Shown: piece by piece, positions 41,257 to 50,197 of the stretch
Layout of the letters: every line of letters starts with the position of its first letter
Position numbering within the stretch: the stretch's first letter is position 1
Source: a virus
Virus record (IMG/VR): IMGVR_UViG_3300043449_002292
Coordinates: 78,860 to 142,859 of that record
DNA: 64,000 nt
Direction: 5' to 3' (one strand)
Program-made: the position numbers and the translations under genes
Notes under the pieces: model-generated
The model's input: the letters and a program-made list of their open reading frames with translations, nothing else
What the model was told of the DNA's origin: nothing
Database searches by the model: none

Positions 41257-41328
41257 GTTTTACCCTAAGTTAGATATTAATTTTTCAAGTCGATTCTTAA
41301 AATTTTCTCCAAGATCTCGAGCTTGAAA

Positions 41329-43050
41329 TTACGTCGTCGTTACGTTCCTCAAATCCTCTATCTTCACGTCAACATTGGACTGCTGCTGAAGATCAGTATT
41401 AAGTAGGACGAAACGGTAAAGTCCGTTTCTGTTTGTTGTCTTAATCAGTTGCAAATCTGTTCCCTTGCTATCTTTAACGGTTAAGTATTCGGGGTCGAAA
41501 TACACTCTCATCGCTCGGGCTTCAGAAGATTTTACGCTGTCGAGACTCAGCTCGGCTTCCAGAAAATTATTAGGATATTGCTTTGGAGCGTTTCCCGGTG
41601 AGATCCTCTTCCTTATTAGCTTATTCTGCACTCTGTCGAAAGATATGAGAAATTGCGCGCTGTAGTTCGACGTGAGAGCATGAGCATCGACGGAAACGAT
41701 CGAGTAGATGTATTTTGAGTCCTTGTCAAACTCAGAGTCAACGTATGAATTTCTCGGACCATCGAGCGTCGTGATAAGATCGGGATCGACCGTCTCAGTT
41801 GAAGGAGTCTTAATGACGGAATCATCAAAAGTGATCTGGGATATTAGGCTGAATGGTTCATCTATCGATGATCTTCTGAAAATCTGCCATCCCTTTATGT
41901 CAAGTTGAGTGTTGGTTGGATAGGCCCAGCTAATCTGGAGCAAGAGGTTCTCATAGTCCCAATGAAAATTGATATCGAAGGGAGGGTCTGGAGGTATGTA
42001 CTCCTCGGTTATAACAGCTGCGAATGTTGATGGCCTTGATGAGAATAAAAAGCGCGACAGCTGCATCTGACCTGTATCTGCGCTGATCGTGGTGTTGTAT
42101 GTCGATATCAATGTTCTAATGCTGTAGGCATACTGTATTCCGTATCGAACCTCAGTATCAACGTATGTGCAGATGCTAGGGTTGTTGATGTAGAATGTTC
42201 TCTTATTTTTGACAGCATCATCAACGACCTCGTATCTTTCGATGATGTATCCGTGATGCTCAACATTTCGAAGATCGTATGTGGTGATAATCGAGAAATC
42301 CCCAACAGATGGAAGCTCAGGATCCAACTCATCGACTGTTGGTCCCCGGTTGCTCCTCCTTCTTGATCTTGCCGTGATCGCTTTCGAGTTTCTCTTAACG
42401 ATCAGCGCTGCCGAAGAAACTGGTGACAGCGACGCTTCCCGTGATGAATCTGACAAATAGTAGTTGTCTATCATCATCGCGAGCTGCTCCTCAGCAGCAG
42501 CGTCTGTCGGTTCTATCTCAACACCGTTCTTAAAGAAAACTTTCCTGCTCTGGGATGCTAGGCTCAAATAGCGTTGTATGATGTCACCGTCGCTTGTGAT
42601 CGAGGTGACAGCGTTCAAACGGGCTGCCGTGTCGGTGGCTGATCCCGATGGCAGGCCCCTGACCCGCGCCGAGGCCTCGAACCTCTCACCGACCCTATTC
42701 CTAAAGTCAATGTCCTGAAAGTAGAGAATGGTCGCATCCGATGTGATGCTTGACTCATTCGAGATATTTTCGACATTTTGTCTGATGAACTCATCGCTGA
42801 CAGGAACGTTGGTCGAACGAACAGGATCAAACTGGATCCCGGTCCAGCTCAGCCTCACATATCTAGGAATCCTTTCTAGGGTATCGTTGGGTGTCAGCCC
42901 AGTAATCGGACGTTTAGATTTCGGAGCGTCATCGTTGATTCTCTCATCAGGAACGAAAAAGTTGTACACGAACCTAACGTCAGGTTTATCAGGAACAGGA
43001 ATGTCCAGCAGCTGAAAAGCTCGGCTGATGTATGTCGAATCATAACTCAT
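41329..43050 (-). CDS. Large virion protein with fibronectin type III-like repeats
   Basis: A 573-aa beta-rich protein. Seen: an N-terminal region with VPDKPDVRFVYNFFVPDERI, and Ig/FN3-like units at about 255-310 (YIIERYEVVDDAVKNKRTFY, VDTEVRYGIQYAYSIRTLI) and at about 355-445 (FHWDYENLLLQISWAYP, IKGWQIFRRSSIDEPF, SKYIYSIVSVDAHA). The pattern W/I..Y.V.R......F......Y.D......Y.Y.V is that of FN3 domains, common on virion surfaces and tail fibres. The 72 bases on its 3' side before the next gene hold no clear terminator. The exact position in the virion is unknown; the fold call comes from residue pattern. Confidence 0.55.
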   Translation of the reverse strand: MSYDSTYISRAFQLLDIPVPDKPDVRFVYNFFVPDERINDDAPKSKRPITGLTPNDTLERIPRYVRLSWTGIQFDPVRSTNVPVSDEFIRQNVENISNESSITSDATILYFQDIDFRNRVGERFEASARVRGLPSGSATDTAARLNAVTSITSDGDIIQRYLSLASQSRKVFFKNGVEIEPTDAAAEEQLAMMIDNYYLSDSSREASLSPVSSAALIVKRNSKAITARSRRRSNRGPTVDELDPELPSVGDFSIITTYDLRNVEHHGYIIERYEVVDDAVKNKRTFYINNPSICTYVDTEVRYGIQYAYSIRTLISTYNTTISADTGQMQLSRFLFSSRPSTFAAVITEEYIPPDPPFDINFHWDYENLLLQISWAYPTNTQLDIKGWQIFRRSSIDEPFSLISQITFDDSVIKTPSTETVDPDLITTLDGPRNSYVDSEFDKDSKYIYSIVSVDAHALTSNYSAQFLISFDRVQNKLIRKRISPGNAPKQYPNNFLEAELSLDSVKSSEARAMRVYFDPEYLTVKDSKGTDLQLIKTTNRNGLYRFVLLNTDLQQQSNVDVKIEDLRNVTTT

Positions 43051-43099
43051 AATAACACCCTACTAGTTTCCACGAACGGCAGTTTCATTATGGTAGCAA

Positions 43100-46000
43100 C
43101 TAATACATGCTAGCTAGGTGAAGTGAAGCTTGGCAGCAGACATTTCCGATAGATACACCGCCATTTATCGGGTCGCGATTGATGACGATAGAAATTTCAC
43201 CAGAATCAGACACTTCCACCCAACCCTTTTCGATCAGGGATGTAACCATATCTGTAGCGAGACCCCCACTGTCTGTTTCACTACGCCCCAGATCGATCTT
43301 GAATTCGTCCAGGTCGAAAGGGATCAGGAAGACCCTATCAAAATTTGACGGGAGTATCGCTCTATTGAGAACTGTGTCGTTTCTCATTAAGAACGAAGAC
43401 GAAATTGCGTCGATAAGCTCCTTGTCTCCTGTCGTTATGCCCTCAACCTTTTTTAGATGATCAACCTCTCCGTTGCTGTTGAATATCTGATCCAACTGAT
43501 CCGAGTTTGGAAGAACCAAACCTGCTAGTCCTAACGCGGACGAAGTTTTCAGAGCAGCTCGTCCGGCATCGGAAGTAGAATCGTTAAATCTGATCGTCAG
43601 TGTTTCATCGAAAATCTTTCCACTCAGCTTGTAGAGGTAAGTCTCCATCATGTAGCTTAAAAACGTGTTTCTCACGATCTGGTCAAACTCAGTGTCAGTG
43701 ATTGAGGAGTATCTCGAATCAGATTTCAAAGCGTCATATCTAAGCACCTGCTTCACGTCCCGTGAGTAAAGAACGAAGTTAGCTTTACGCGCTAGAGACG
43801 TGATGTAATCATCGGCGACAAAAGACAAACGCTCTAAATTATTTGAGAACCCACCCGGTTGTATGAATAGTCTTGGATCAAAGATATATGTCTTCGGTGA
43901 GAAAGAAATGTCACTGAGCTCGTAATCCTTACGATGTAGATCTATTTTAACCATACCGGAAGTTCCTGGTCGTAATGAGCTCGGCAAAAAACCTGCAGGA
44001 ATTCCAACGGCAGCGATCCTGATGTTCTCTGCCTCTCTAGTCGCGAATGTTGATGACTGAAGGAGCAAATCAAAAACAGATGATTCGCTCGAATAGTAAG
44101 ATGCTCTAGCTGGTACGTATCCCTTCGATGTCTGCGGCCTATACTTATCAAGCATTGAACGACGTCGGATGATCTGCTGCGTCGTCAGATCGGACAGCAT
44201 CTTGTAACCGTCCTCCGTCTTTATAACATCGCTCCTTGTTGAAGAAGAGACAAGATCGTTGGTGATGGTTACAAGCTCGTCCTTCGATTTCGAAAGCAGG
44301 CTTAAATAAGATGACATGTAGGCCGCGCTGTTTCGAACCTTTTCGTGCCTACCCATCAACGTGACAAAAGCGCTATAGGGTTCTGCATATGATGAGGGGG
44401 CAATATCACTCGTAGCGTAGTTGTCTCCAATAACATATTCTAAACCGCTTTGTAAACTTCCAATATCTGCAAGCGAATAGCTATCGAGAGAAATACCATC
44501 CGCCATGACGTTATCTTCAACTGTTATCGGGATGTTCGTTCCTTCCGCATTTGTCTCGACGACTGTCCGTGCTTCTGTAGTTGAGACGGTTCCAGACGTT
44601 AGGAAGGGAGTTCCAAGAAGACCAGCGAGCCTCACGAAGCATTCGACAATTAACGAGAGCAGAGCAAATTCATCCAGACCGATGTATTTTGTGTATCCTG
44701 CGCTGTTTGTAATCGTCGCATCAGCTGGTAATCTTTCAGTGGCTGCGCTCAGGATCTGGTCATATGCATTTAAGATGTAATTAAACACATTGTCGGAAGA
44801 GCTAGTCTGCACAGTTTCAAATATGCTCTTAATCGTGTTAGGGTCTGTGACAACGTTATTAGACACCGTCTGCAAAAGATCATCGATAGCTTGCTTACCT
44901 CGTAGAACAGCTTCAAACGCTTGTTTAGCGCGCTTAAATTTATCTTTTGTAAATCTACCTTGCTGAACTGTGTCATACTCGTTTACTATTTTCTCAATGT
45001 CCGACGTCGAAGCGTTGATGATGCTATTTTTTATGCTTTCTATGTTGCTTTCTCTAAATTTGCTCTTATCAAGATTGTGGTTGTTCGGAGTATCAACGTC
45101 AATATAAAGATCGATAAACGCTGTAAGATCATTAACGTCAAGGTCTACGATCTCTTCCGCAGCAACTTCTGCGTATTCAGCAATTGTTTGTTCAAGATCT
45201 GCGACTTGATCATAGTAAGCTGTCGCGGCACCAGAATCTCCCGTTGTGTTGAAAAATAAAAGTGCAAAAAATCCAGCTGCAACGTTCGTTTCAGTTGGTG
45301 AGTTTGATGCTCTGCGTCCAACCACACGCTCCACGACAGCAGCCGATTTATCCTCGATCTGAATCGTGGTTGGAGATGCGCTGGCTTGTAATACTGAACT
45401 GTTCTCCGAGGTTCTGGTGGTCAGTAACGTCACTTTCCCAGTCTCGCTACCTGAGGCGCCGAGGACTCCTAAGGTTTCATACCACTTTAACCTACCAACA
45501 GTTTGTAGAATGAGTTGACGTAGATTAGCGCCGTTATTTTCAAATCCTTCACCGACGTATTCAGCATCGTTATATGCTGCAAGTGTTAACGCCGCGAATT
45601 GAAATTTTGTGCTATCGGAAGCGGTCGCTGTTTTTGTCGCATTTATGAACTGATTAACTATAATTCGAAGTATCTCAGGAGGTGAGACCTGACTGCTGGT
45701 ATCGAAACGACCAGTTATATGAGTTAAGAACTTAGTTATTGTTCCAAAATTTTTTACTGTCGTTTGGCAGTATGAATCCAGGTCCGTGAAGTTGAGATCT
45801 CCCTCGGAAATTGGTTTTCTTACAAGACCTCTGGGTCCCGAAAGACATATTCGACCCGCGCCGTCGCGCACGGTTGGATCATCTGTTTCAAGTGGAAGAA
45901 CGGTCTTATCGCTAAGATGATACTGCAGAAATGGAAGCGAGATTGCTCTAGAAGCTGAAAGATCGGAGATCTTCTTATAGAATGGAAAGCCATCAGACAA

Positions 46001-46861
46001 TTTGGTTCCGTAAAAGATCGTCACAGGGTTCGAGATATCGAAAGCAACTTCATCGTTGATATCATCCTGCTCGACAAGAGCAGCACCTGATGAAACAGCC
46101 ATGATCCTCGATATTATCTCCGAGCATGCCACCAGCTTTTCATTGACGGTGGACCCAAGCTTATCAATTTCGGACCATGGGTGATTCGTGTTAAGGTCGG
46201 TCTTTAAGTAATTGACCAAGCTTTCGTAATCATCAGAAAAAAGTATGTTCGATCGAAACGATTCAATAAAAGTCTGGACAATCTCTGTGTTGCTAAACGA
46301 TGATGTGTCTTCATTGTAAATTGATGAGACGGTGAAGCTAGCCTGCGATGGATCCCTCTCATACGATCTTGTGCCAATCTCCTGGAGGAACTCAACTGCC
46401 GCGCTTGCGATATTTTCGTCGTCCCTCTTAAAATTCATTGAAGACTCTACGGCTTCAACAGCATTGAGAAACGATGCAAGATCGAGCATGAGATCGTCCG
46501 CATCTGCCACGCTAGCATCGACGGAATCCTTCAGGCTGGTCCACTCTCCCGTCGAATCATTGTCGATACACTTCTGGATCACATACGCTGCATCCTCCGT
46601 GTTAAGTGAATGGCACGTCTCGAGAACTTCAAAGTAATTTCCGTATTCGGTCTTATTGGTCCCGCTACCATCACCGTTAGAATCGTACAATCTATTGAAA
46701 TCAATCACGGCCACCAGCTCAGTGCTAGGGGAACCATCGGTGGCTGTGAAAGCCTCCGAACTATCAGTGCCAGTGCCCTCACCCGTCGCTGCCAAAAGAG
46801 CTGCGGTTGATGTTTCATTTGAAACACTTCTTACCGAAAAGCTGGATTGAATAACTGCCAT
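43100..46861 (-). CDS. Giant hypothetical virion protein
   Basis: A 1253-aa acidic, Ser/Thr/Asp-rich protein with no recognised domain. Seen: an N-terminus MAVIQSSFSVRSVSNETSTA, long alternating helical stretches with many Asn/Asp/Ser, such as LTAFIDLYIDVDTPNNHNLD and SRSTRSDVIKTEDGYKMLSD-like segments, and a C-terminus with FLIPFDLDEFKIDLGRSETD and ISIVINRDPINGG. No signal peptide, transmembrane helix or cysteine-rich part was seen. The stop of the 798-aa gene is directly adjacent to its start, so they are co-translated neighbours. The DNA here looks richer in A/T than the capsid-sheath part. Position among surface proteins suggests a tail-associated structural role. Confidence 0.5.
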   Translation of the reverse strand: MAVIQSSFSVRSVSNETSTAALLAATGEGTGTDSSEAFTATDGSPSTELVAVIDFNRLYDSNGDGSGTNKTEYGNYFEVLETCHSLNTEDAAYVIQKCIDNDSTGEWTSLKDSVDASVADADDLMLDLASFLNAVEAVESSMNFKRDDENIASAAVEFLQEIGTRSYERDPSQASFTVSSIYNEDTSSFSNTEIVQTFIESFRSNILFSDDYESLVNYLKTDLNTNHPWSEIDKLGSTVNEKLVACSEIISRIMAVSSGAALVEQDDINDEVAFDISNPVTIFYGTKLSDGFPFYKKISDLSASRAISLPFLQYHLSDKTVLPLETDDPTVRDGAGRICLSGPRGLVRKPISEGDLNFTDLDSYCQTTVKNFGTITKFLTHITGRFDTSSQVSPPEILRIIVNQFINATKTATASDSTKFQFAALTLAAYNDAEYVGEGFENNGANLRQLILQTVGRLKWYETLGVLGASGSETGKVTLLTTRTSENSSVLQASASPTTIQIEDKSAAVVERVVGRRASNSPTETNVAAGFFALLFFNTTGDSGAATAYYDQVADLEQTIAEYAEVAAEEIVDLDVNDLTAFIDLYIDVDTPNNHNLDKSKFRESNIESIKNSIINASTSDIEKIVNEYDTVQQGRFTKDKFKRAKQAFEAVLRGKQAIDDLLQTVSNNVVTDPNTIKSIFETVQTSSSDNVFNYILNAYDQILSAATERLPADATITNSAGYTKYIGLDEFALLSLIVECFVRLAGLLGTPFLTSGTVSTTEARTVVETNAEGTNIPITVEDNVMADGISLDSYSLADIGSLQSGLEYVIGDNYATSDIAPSSYAEPYSAFVTLMGRHEKVRNSAAYMSSYLSLLSKSKDELVTITNDLVSSSTRSDVIKTEDGYKMLSDLTTQQIIRRRSMLDKYRPQTSKGYVPARASYYSSESSVFDLLLQSSTFATREAENIRIAAVGIPAGFLPSSLRPGTSGMVKIDLHRKDYELSDISFSPKTYIFDPRLFIQPGGFSNNLERLSFVADDYITSLARKANFVLYSRDVKQVLRYDALKSDSRYSSITDTEFDQIVRNTFLSYMMETYLYKLSGKIFDETLTIRFNDSTSDAGRAALKTSSALGLAGLVLPNSDQLDQIFNSNGEVDHLKKVEGITTGDKELIDAISSSFLMRNDTVLNRAILPSNFDRVFLIPFDLDEFKIDLGRSETDSGGLATDMVTSLIEKGWVEVSDSGEISIVINRDPINGGVSIGNVCCQASLHLASMY

Positions 46862-49258
46862 TTACACCATCCTCGCGGGTCCGAAAAGCTCCGATTCGCT
46901 AAAATCAGAGAATACAGCGGATATGTAATACTTCACGCTGTCAAGCGGGGCGTCTATCTCATTGTCGACGTATGACATGCTGTTTGTCTCGCAGTATTGC
47001 AGCGCTTTCACGGGTGCCATCCTTCCATTGTAATCAGCATAAAGGATAATGTGATCCAGAGGTTGAATTCCTGCTTTAAGCTGCCACTTGAGAATGTTAC
47101 CGTTCACTCCAGCCTTAGCTTTGAAATCGTTGACCTGGATATTGCTACCCTGACTTTTTACTGTCACGATCGCAGTGATTGATGTGGGCCCCTGGATCAT
47201 CTCGTCATCGCTGCTGGCGTAGGCAGGAGTTGATGACCCAGTTTTTGCCCCGAACCTCTGCTGCTTCGACGTTGAATCAAGAGATCCTCTTCTAGAGACT
47301 TTAGATGAGGTAAATTTTTTCATATTGGTCTGATATTGCTTACCAGTCTGCTGGTCGGTTTGAGTCACAGAAGTTTCTGAAAACACAGAGCTAGCATTTC
47401 GAACCAGTAACCTAACATGATAGTAGTACGTTCTTCCAGGTTGGATAGGAGAAACTCCGTTGCTTTTTCTGGAGCTTTCATCATCTATGAACGTTCCTGC
47501 TGGAAATACGCCGAAATATTCGTTAAGTCCGGAAGTCGTGTCGAACCTGGTAATTTCAAACGCCGTAATTCCGCTTAACAGCTCCCTATTGTTCTTTAAC
47601 TCTTCTACGTATTGAGTCGAAAGACCCGATTGTTCTATTATAGCGTAGATCTTGTCCAACGTTGCGTCATCAGGTGGGACGCTAAGCGTGAATGAAGCTC
47701 TTTGTGTCCCTGCGATATTCGTGGAGACATCAGTTACGTTAATTCCTCGTTGTCCCATCGAAAGTTTATCATTCAAAAATCTTGCCACACATGAATTTTG
47801 AGAGAGCCTCTCGCTTCCAGATTTGTCCGTGAGAATTAGACGATACTCGAATGTATGATCAAGGGTTGTGGGTTCATCAGCGAAGCTGGCCGTTTTATCT
47901 TCTCTACGTAGATTCAATGAGCTTTTAGTTTTCAATGAATTGGGATTCGTGAAGACAGTTTCATGTAAAGTTAGATCTTTTCGAACCAACCTTAAAGAGA
48001 TGACATCATCTGGAATATTAAATACTTTGATGTTAACCGCTGTGCCCTCTTCATAGGCAAAGATCGCAGTTGTATCAGCTTGGTATTTTTTGTTGTATCC
48101 TAGACCAGCCTGAACAAAGCTTGAGAATTGACCTGAGTACACGCCAAATTCGTTGAACGGAACAACTCGATAAATACAACTACTCAAAGATTTTGGTCTG
48201 TCAACAAATCTAACAGAATCACCGTCTTTGGCTGCAAGATCAGCAATCTTTAGGAACGTCGCACCGCTTCCCGCGTCCATCGATTTACGGTATATCTTCA
48301 AACGATAAGCGTTCGGGTCCATCTGCTTCGCGACGATTACCCTGTTGGCGCCGTACGATGCGAACTGACACGCTGGTTCTTTGGTCGGTATGACGAAGTC
48401 AGAGTAAATCTCTGCTAGATTAACGTTAAAAGCTATCGTCTGCAATACACTTACGGTTGATTGATTGGCTCCTGAGCTCGAAACAACGTCAACTTCGACC
48501 CTAACATTTGCCAACGATTGCTTCGATAGATCAAAGAATATTGGAACGTCAATAAATTTTATAGGCTCATCTTCTAGATAAGTCTGTGAGCTTTTTGAAC
48601 TTGACGTCTTAATTAAAGAATTTCTAAATTGTAGTTCCTTGTCTTCCGCTCTTGAAAGTAGATTGTCGATTGTCTTAAAACCCGACAACTTGGACTTCTC
48701 AGGTGAGAAGAATCTTGCCATATTGACGATGCTGGCCGAATCTTTCTTTCTCCTGTATAAAAGATCGACCCTCATTGATTGAGTTGACATACGACCTGCT
48801 GGTTTGCTCTGTTGCAAGGAAGAATTATCGTTGATTACCTCCTTAGTGTTTTGAAAAACGCTAAGGTTATCGTCCTTGAATTTTAGAACCCTTCTCTTCC
48901 CGATTGAGTCTCCGCGTAAGATCGCCAAGATCATGTCATTAGGAATCTGCTTCGTTATATCGACCGAGCCTTCAAAAATCACGTTGTTAGACTGCTCGAG
49001 AGCTCTTGCTTTTTCCCTGGATGAGGAGCTCAGAGCAGCGCTCGACGTCGCTGCGCTGAACTTTTCTTTGATCGTCTTCCTGTTTGCCTGCAACTTGATC
49101 CTAAAATTACAGGATATCACGTTTAGCCTGACGGCCTGATACGGGTCGATGGAAAAAAAAGATCTGAAAAACACACTTGCTGGTGTCGCTCTCATAACTG
49201 AAGTAGAAGAATCTTTCTTATAGATAATTGATACCTGCTGCTTCTTCTTTACGCGCAT
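46862..49258 (-). CDS. Large virion protein with FN3-like segments
   Basis: A 798-aa protein. The N-terminus is basic (MRVKKKQQVSIIYKKDSSTS) and followed by FFRSFFSIDPYQAVRLNVIS. Seen later: several beta-sandwich-like units of about 90-100 residues with the pattern Y-x-V/I at the end of each: RLKIYRKSMDAGSGATFLKI with SLSSCIYRVVPFNEFGVYSG, RLVRKDLTLHETVF with HTFEYRLILTDKSG, and IILYADYNGRMAPVKALQYC with DSVKYYISAVFSDF. These resemble fibronectin type III repeats. No known enzymatic motif. Its neighbours on both sides are structural, and it ends one base before the 1253-aa gene begins. A baseplate or tail-fibre-connecting role is inferred. Confidence 0.5.
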   Translation of the reverse strand: MRVKKKQQVSIIYKKDSSTSVMRATPASVFFRSFFSIDPYQAVRLNVISCNFRIKLQANRKTIKEKFSAATSSAALSSSSREKARALEQSNNVIFEGSVDITKQIPNDMILAILRGDSIGKRRVLKFKDDNLSVFQNTKEVINDNSSLQQSKPAGRMSTQSMRVDLLYRRKKDSASIVNMARFFSPEKSKLSGFKTIDNLLSRAEDKELQFRNSLIKTSSSKSSQTYLEDEPIKFIDVPIFFDLSKQSLANVRVEVDVVSSSGANQSTVSVLQTIAFNVNLAEIYSDFVIPTKEPACQFASYGANRVIVAKQMDPNAYRLKIYRKSMDAGSGATFLKIADLAAKDGDSVRFVDRPKSLSSCIYRVVPFNEFGVYSGQFSSFVQAGLGYNKKYQADTTAIFAYEEGTAVNIKVFNIPDDVISLRLVRKDLTLHETVFTNPNSLKTKSSLNLRREDKTASFADEPTTLDHTFEYRLILTDKSGSERLSQNSCVARFLNDKLSMGQRGINVTDVSTNIAGTQRASFTLSVPPDDATLDKIYAIIEQSGLSTQYVEELKNNRELLSGITAFEITRFDTTSGLNEYFGVFPAGTFIDDESSRKSNGVSPIQPGRTYYYHVRLLVRNASSVFSETSVTQTDQQTGKQYQTNMKKFTSSKVSRRGSLDSTSKQQRFGAKTGSSTPAYASSDDEMIQGPTSITAIVTVKSQGSNIQVNDFKAKAGVNGNILKWQLKAGIQPLDHIILYADYNGRMAPVKALQYCETNSMSYVDNEIDAPLDSVKYYISAVFSDFSESELFGPARMV

Positions 49259-49259
49259 G

Positions 49260-50183
49260 CTATTTCAGCTCTATGGTGAAAATGTTTACAAAAGTCGGGT
49301 TACCGAAGCTGTCATTTAAAATCTTGCCAGCAAATAGCGTTCTCGTTTGAGTGTTTCCTTTCTTTTTTGACGATCTTTCCCCAAAATCAATGACATCCAA
49401 TTTTGTAATGGCATTATCACCAGATACCTCAAAAATTTGCATAACGAAGTTATTCTGCATCGATGTCTGACTACAGACGATATCATTGAACTCTAGCTTT
49501 GAAAGCCTACGCTGAAATGACTGGACGTCAAGATCGAGCGTCTCGTTATCATTTGGAAACTCACCGATAGGTGTCCCTGCGAGGGCACCTGCGTAATTAA
49601 CCGGTGGGAGGTAACGAAAGTTGTCGAGGTTTGAGAGTCTAAAATCATGATTCAAGATCTCGATGTCGTCAAGGACAGCAGTCTTCACATCGGCTGCTGT
49701 GAAAGGAAAGTTATTCCTAATCGAGAAGCTCATCTCGTTGGAAGACAACGTGAACTTCTCAACATTATCAAAGTCCTCTTGGGTTCCTATCACCTGCAGG
49801 TTTTTCCAGCTCTCGAATATCGCATCCGAAATTGCGGACATGGTGTCACTCGCACCGGCGGAGCCTGTGACCCTAACCCGTTCATTATCTATGACGATGT
49901 TGTTACCACTCGCACCGAAGTTATCGCTTCTGAATGGTCGTAAAAGCCCAGAATCATCAGTCTCAAACGTGATCATATCCGAGGGAAGATAGCTGATAGC
50001 CTCAAGGTAGATCCTATTCGTTGGATCATCAAGAACTCCGCTCTCATCACCTGAGTAGTGAGCTCCTAGATCTGTGAACGTTGCATATTCGATCTTCATA
50101 CGACCGCTAGCAAGCTGTTGCCTGCCCTGCTCCGTGATCACCACGTCCATGATTCTCGATTTTGAATCTAGTATTCCAGCCAT
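49260..50183 (-). CDS. Virion structural protein with a conserved N-terminal module
   Basis: A 307-aa protein beginning MAGILDSKSRIMDVVITEQG then RQQLASGRMKIEYATFTDLG, a start I associate with structural proteins of large marine-type myophages and one that is also found, diverged, at the start of the 234-aa gene at 40552-41256. The middle part is mixed; the C-terminal part is a beta-rich VLDDIEILNHDFRLSNLDNF and SKKKGNTQTRTLFAGKIL, ending in NIFTIELK. The gene sits 14 bases below the 1514-aa LamG protein. A role linking adhesins to the tail or baseplate is inferred. Confidence 0.58.
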   Translation of the reverse strand: MAGILDSKSRIMDVVITEQGRQQLASGRMKIEYATFTDLGAHYSGDESGVLDDPTNRIYLEAISYLPSDMITFETDDSGLLRPFRSDNFGASGNNIVIDNERVRVTGSAGASDTMSAISDAIFESWKNLQVIGTQEDFDNVEKFTLSSNEMSFSIRNNFPFTAADVKTAVLDDIEILNHDFRLSNLDNFRYLPPVNYAGALAGTPIGEFPNDNETLDLDVQSFQRRLSKLEFNDIVCSQTSMQNNFVMQIFEVSGDNAITKLDVIDFGERSSKKKGNTQTRTLFAGKILNDSFGNPTFVNIFTIELK

Positions 50184-50197
50184 GCTATCCTAAGTAT

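Noticed and set aside
41257-41328. Short inverted repeat near AAGATCTCGAGCTTG upstream of the 234/573-aa gene boundary
   Set aside because: The stem is short and imperfect with no T tract in the right place; not enough to call a terminator.
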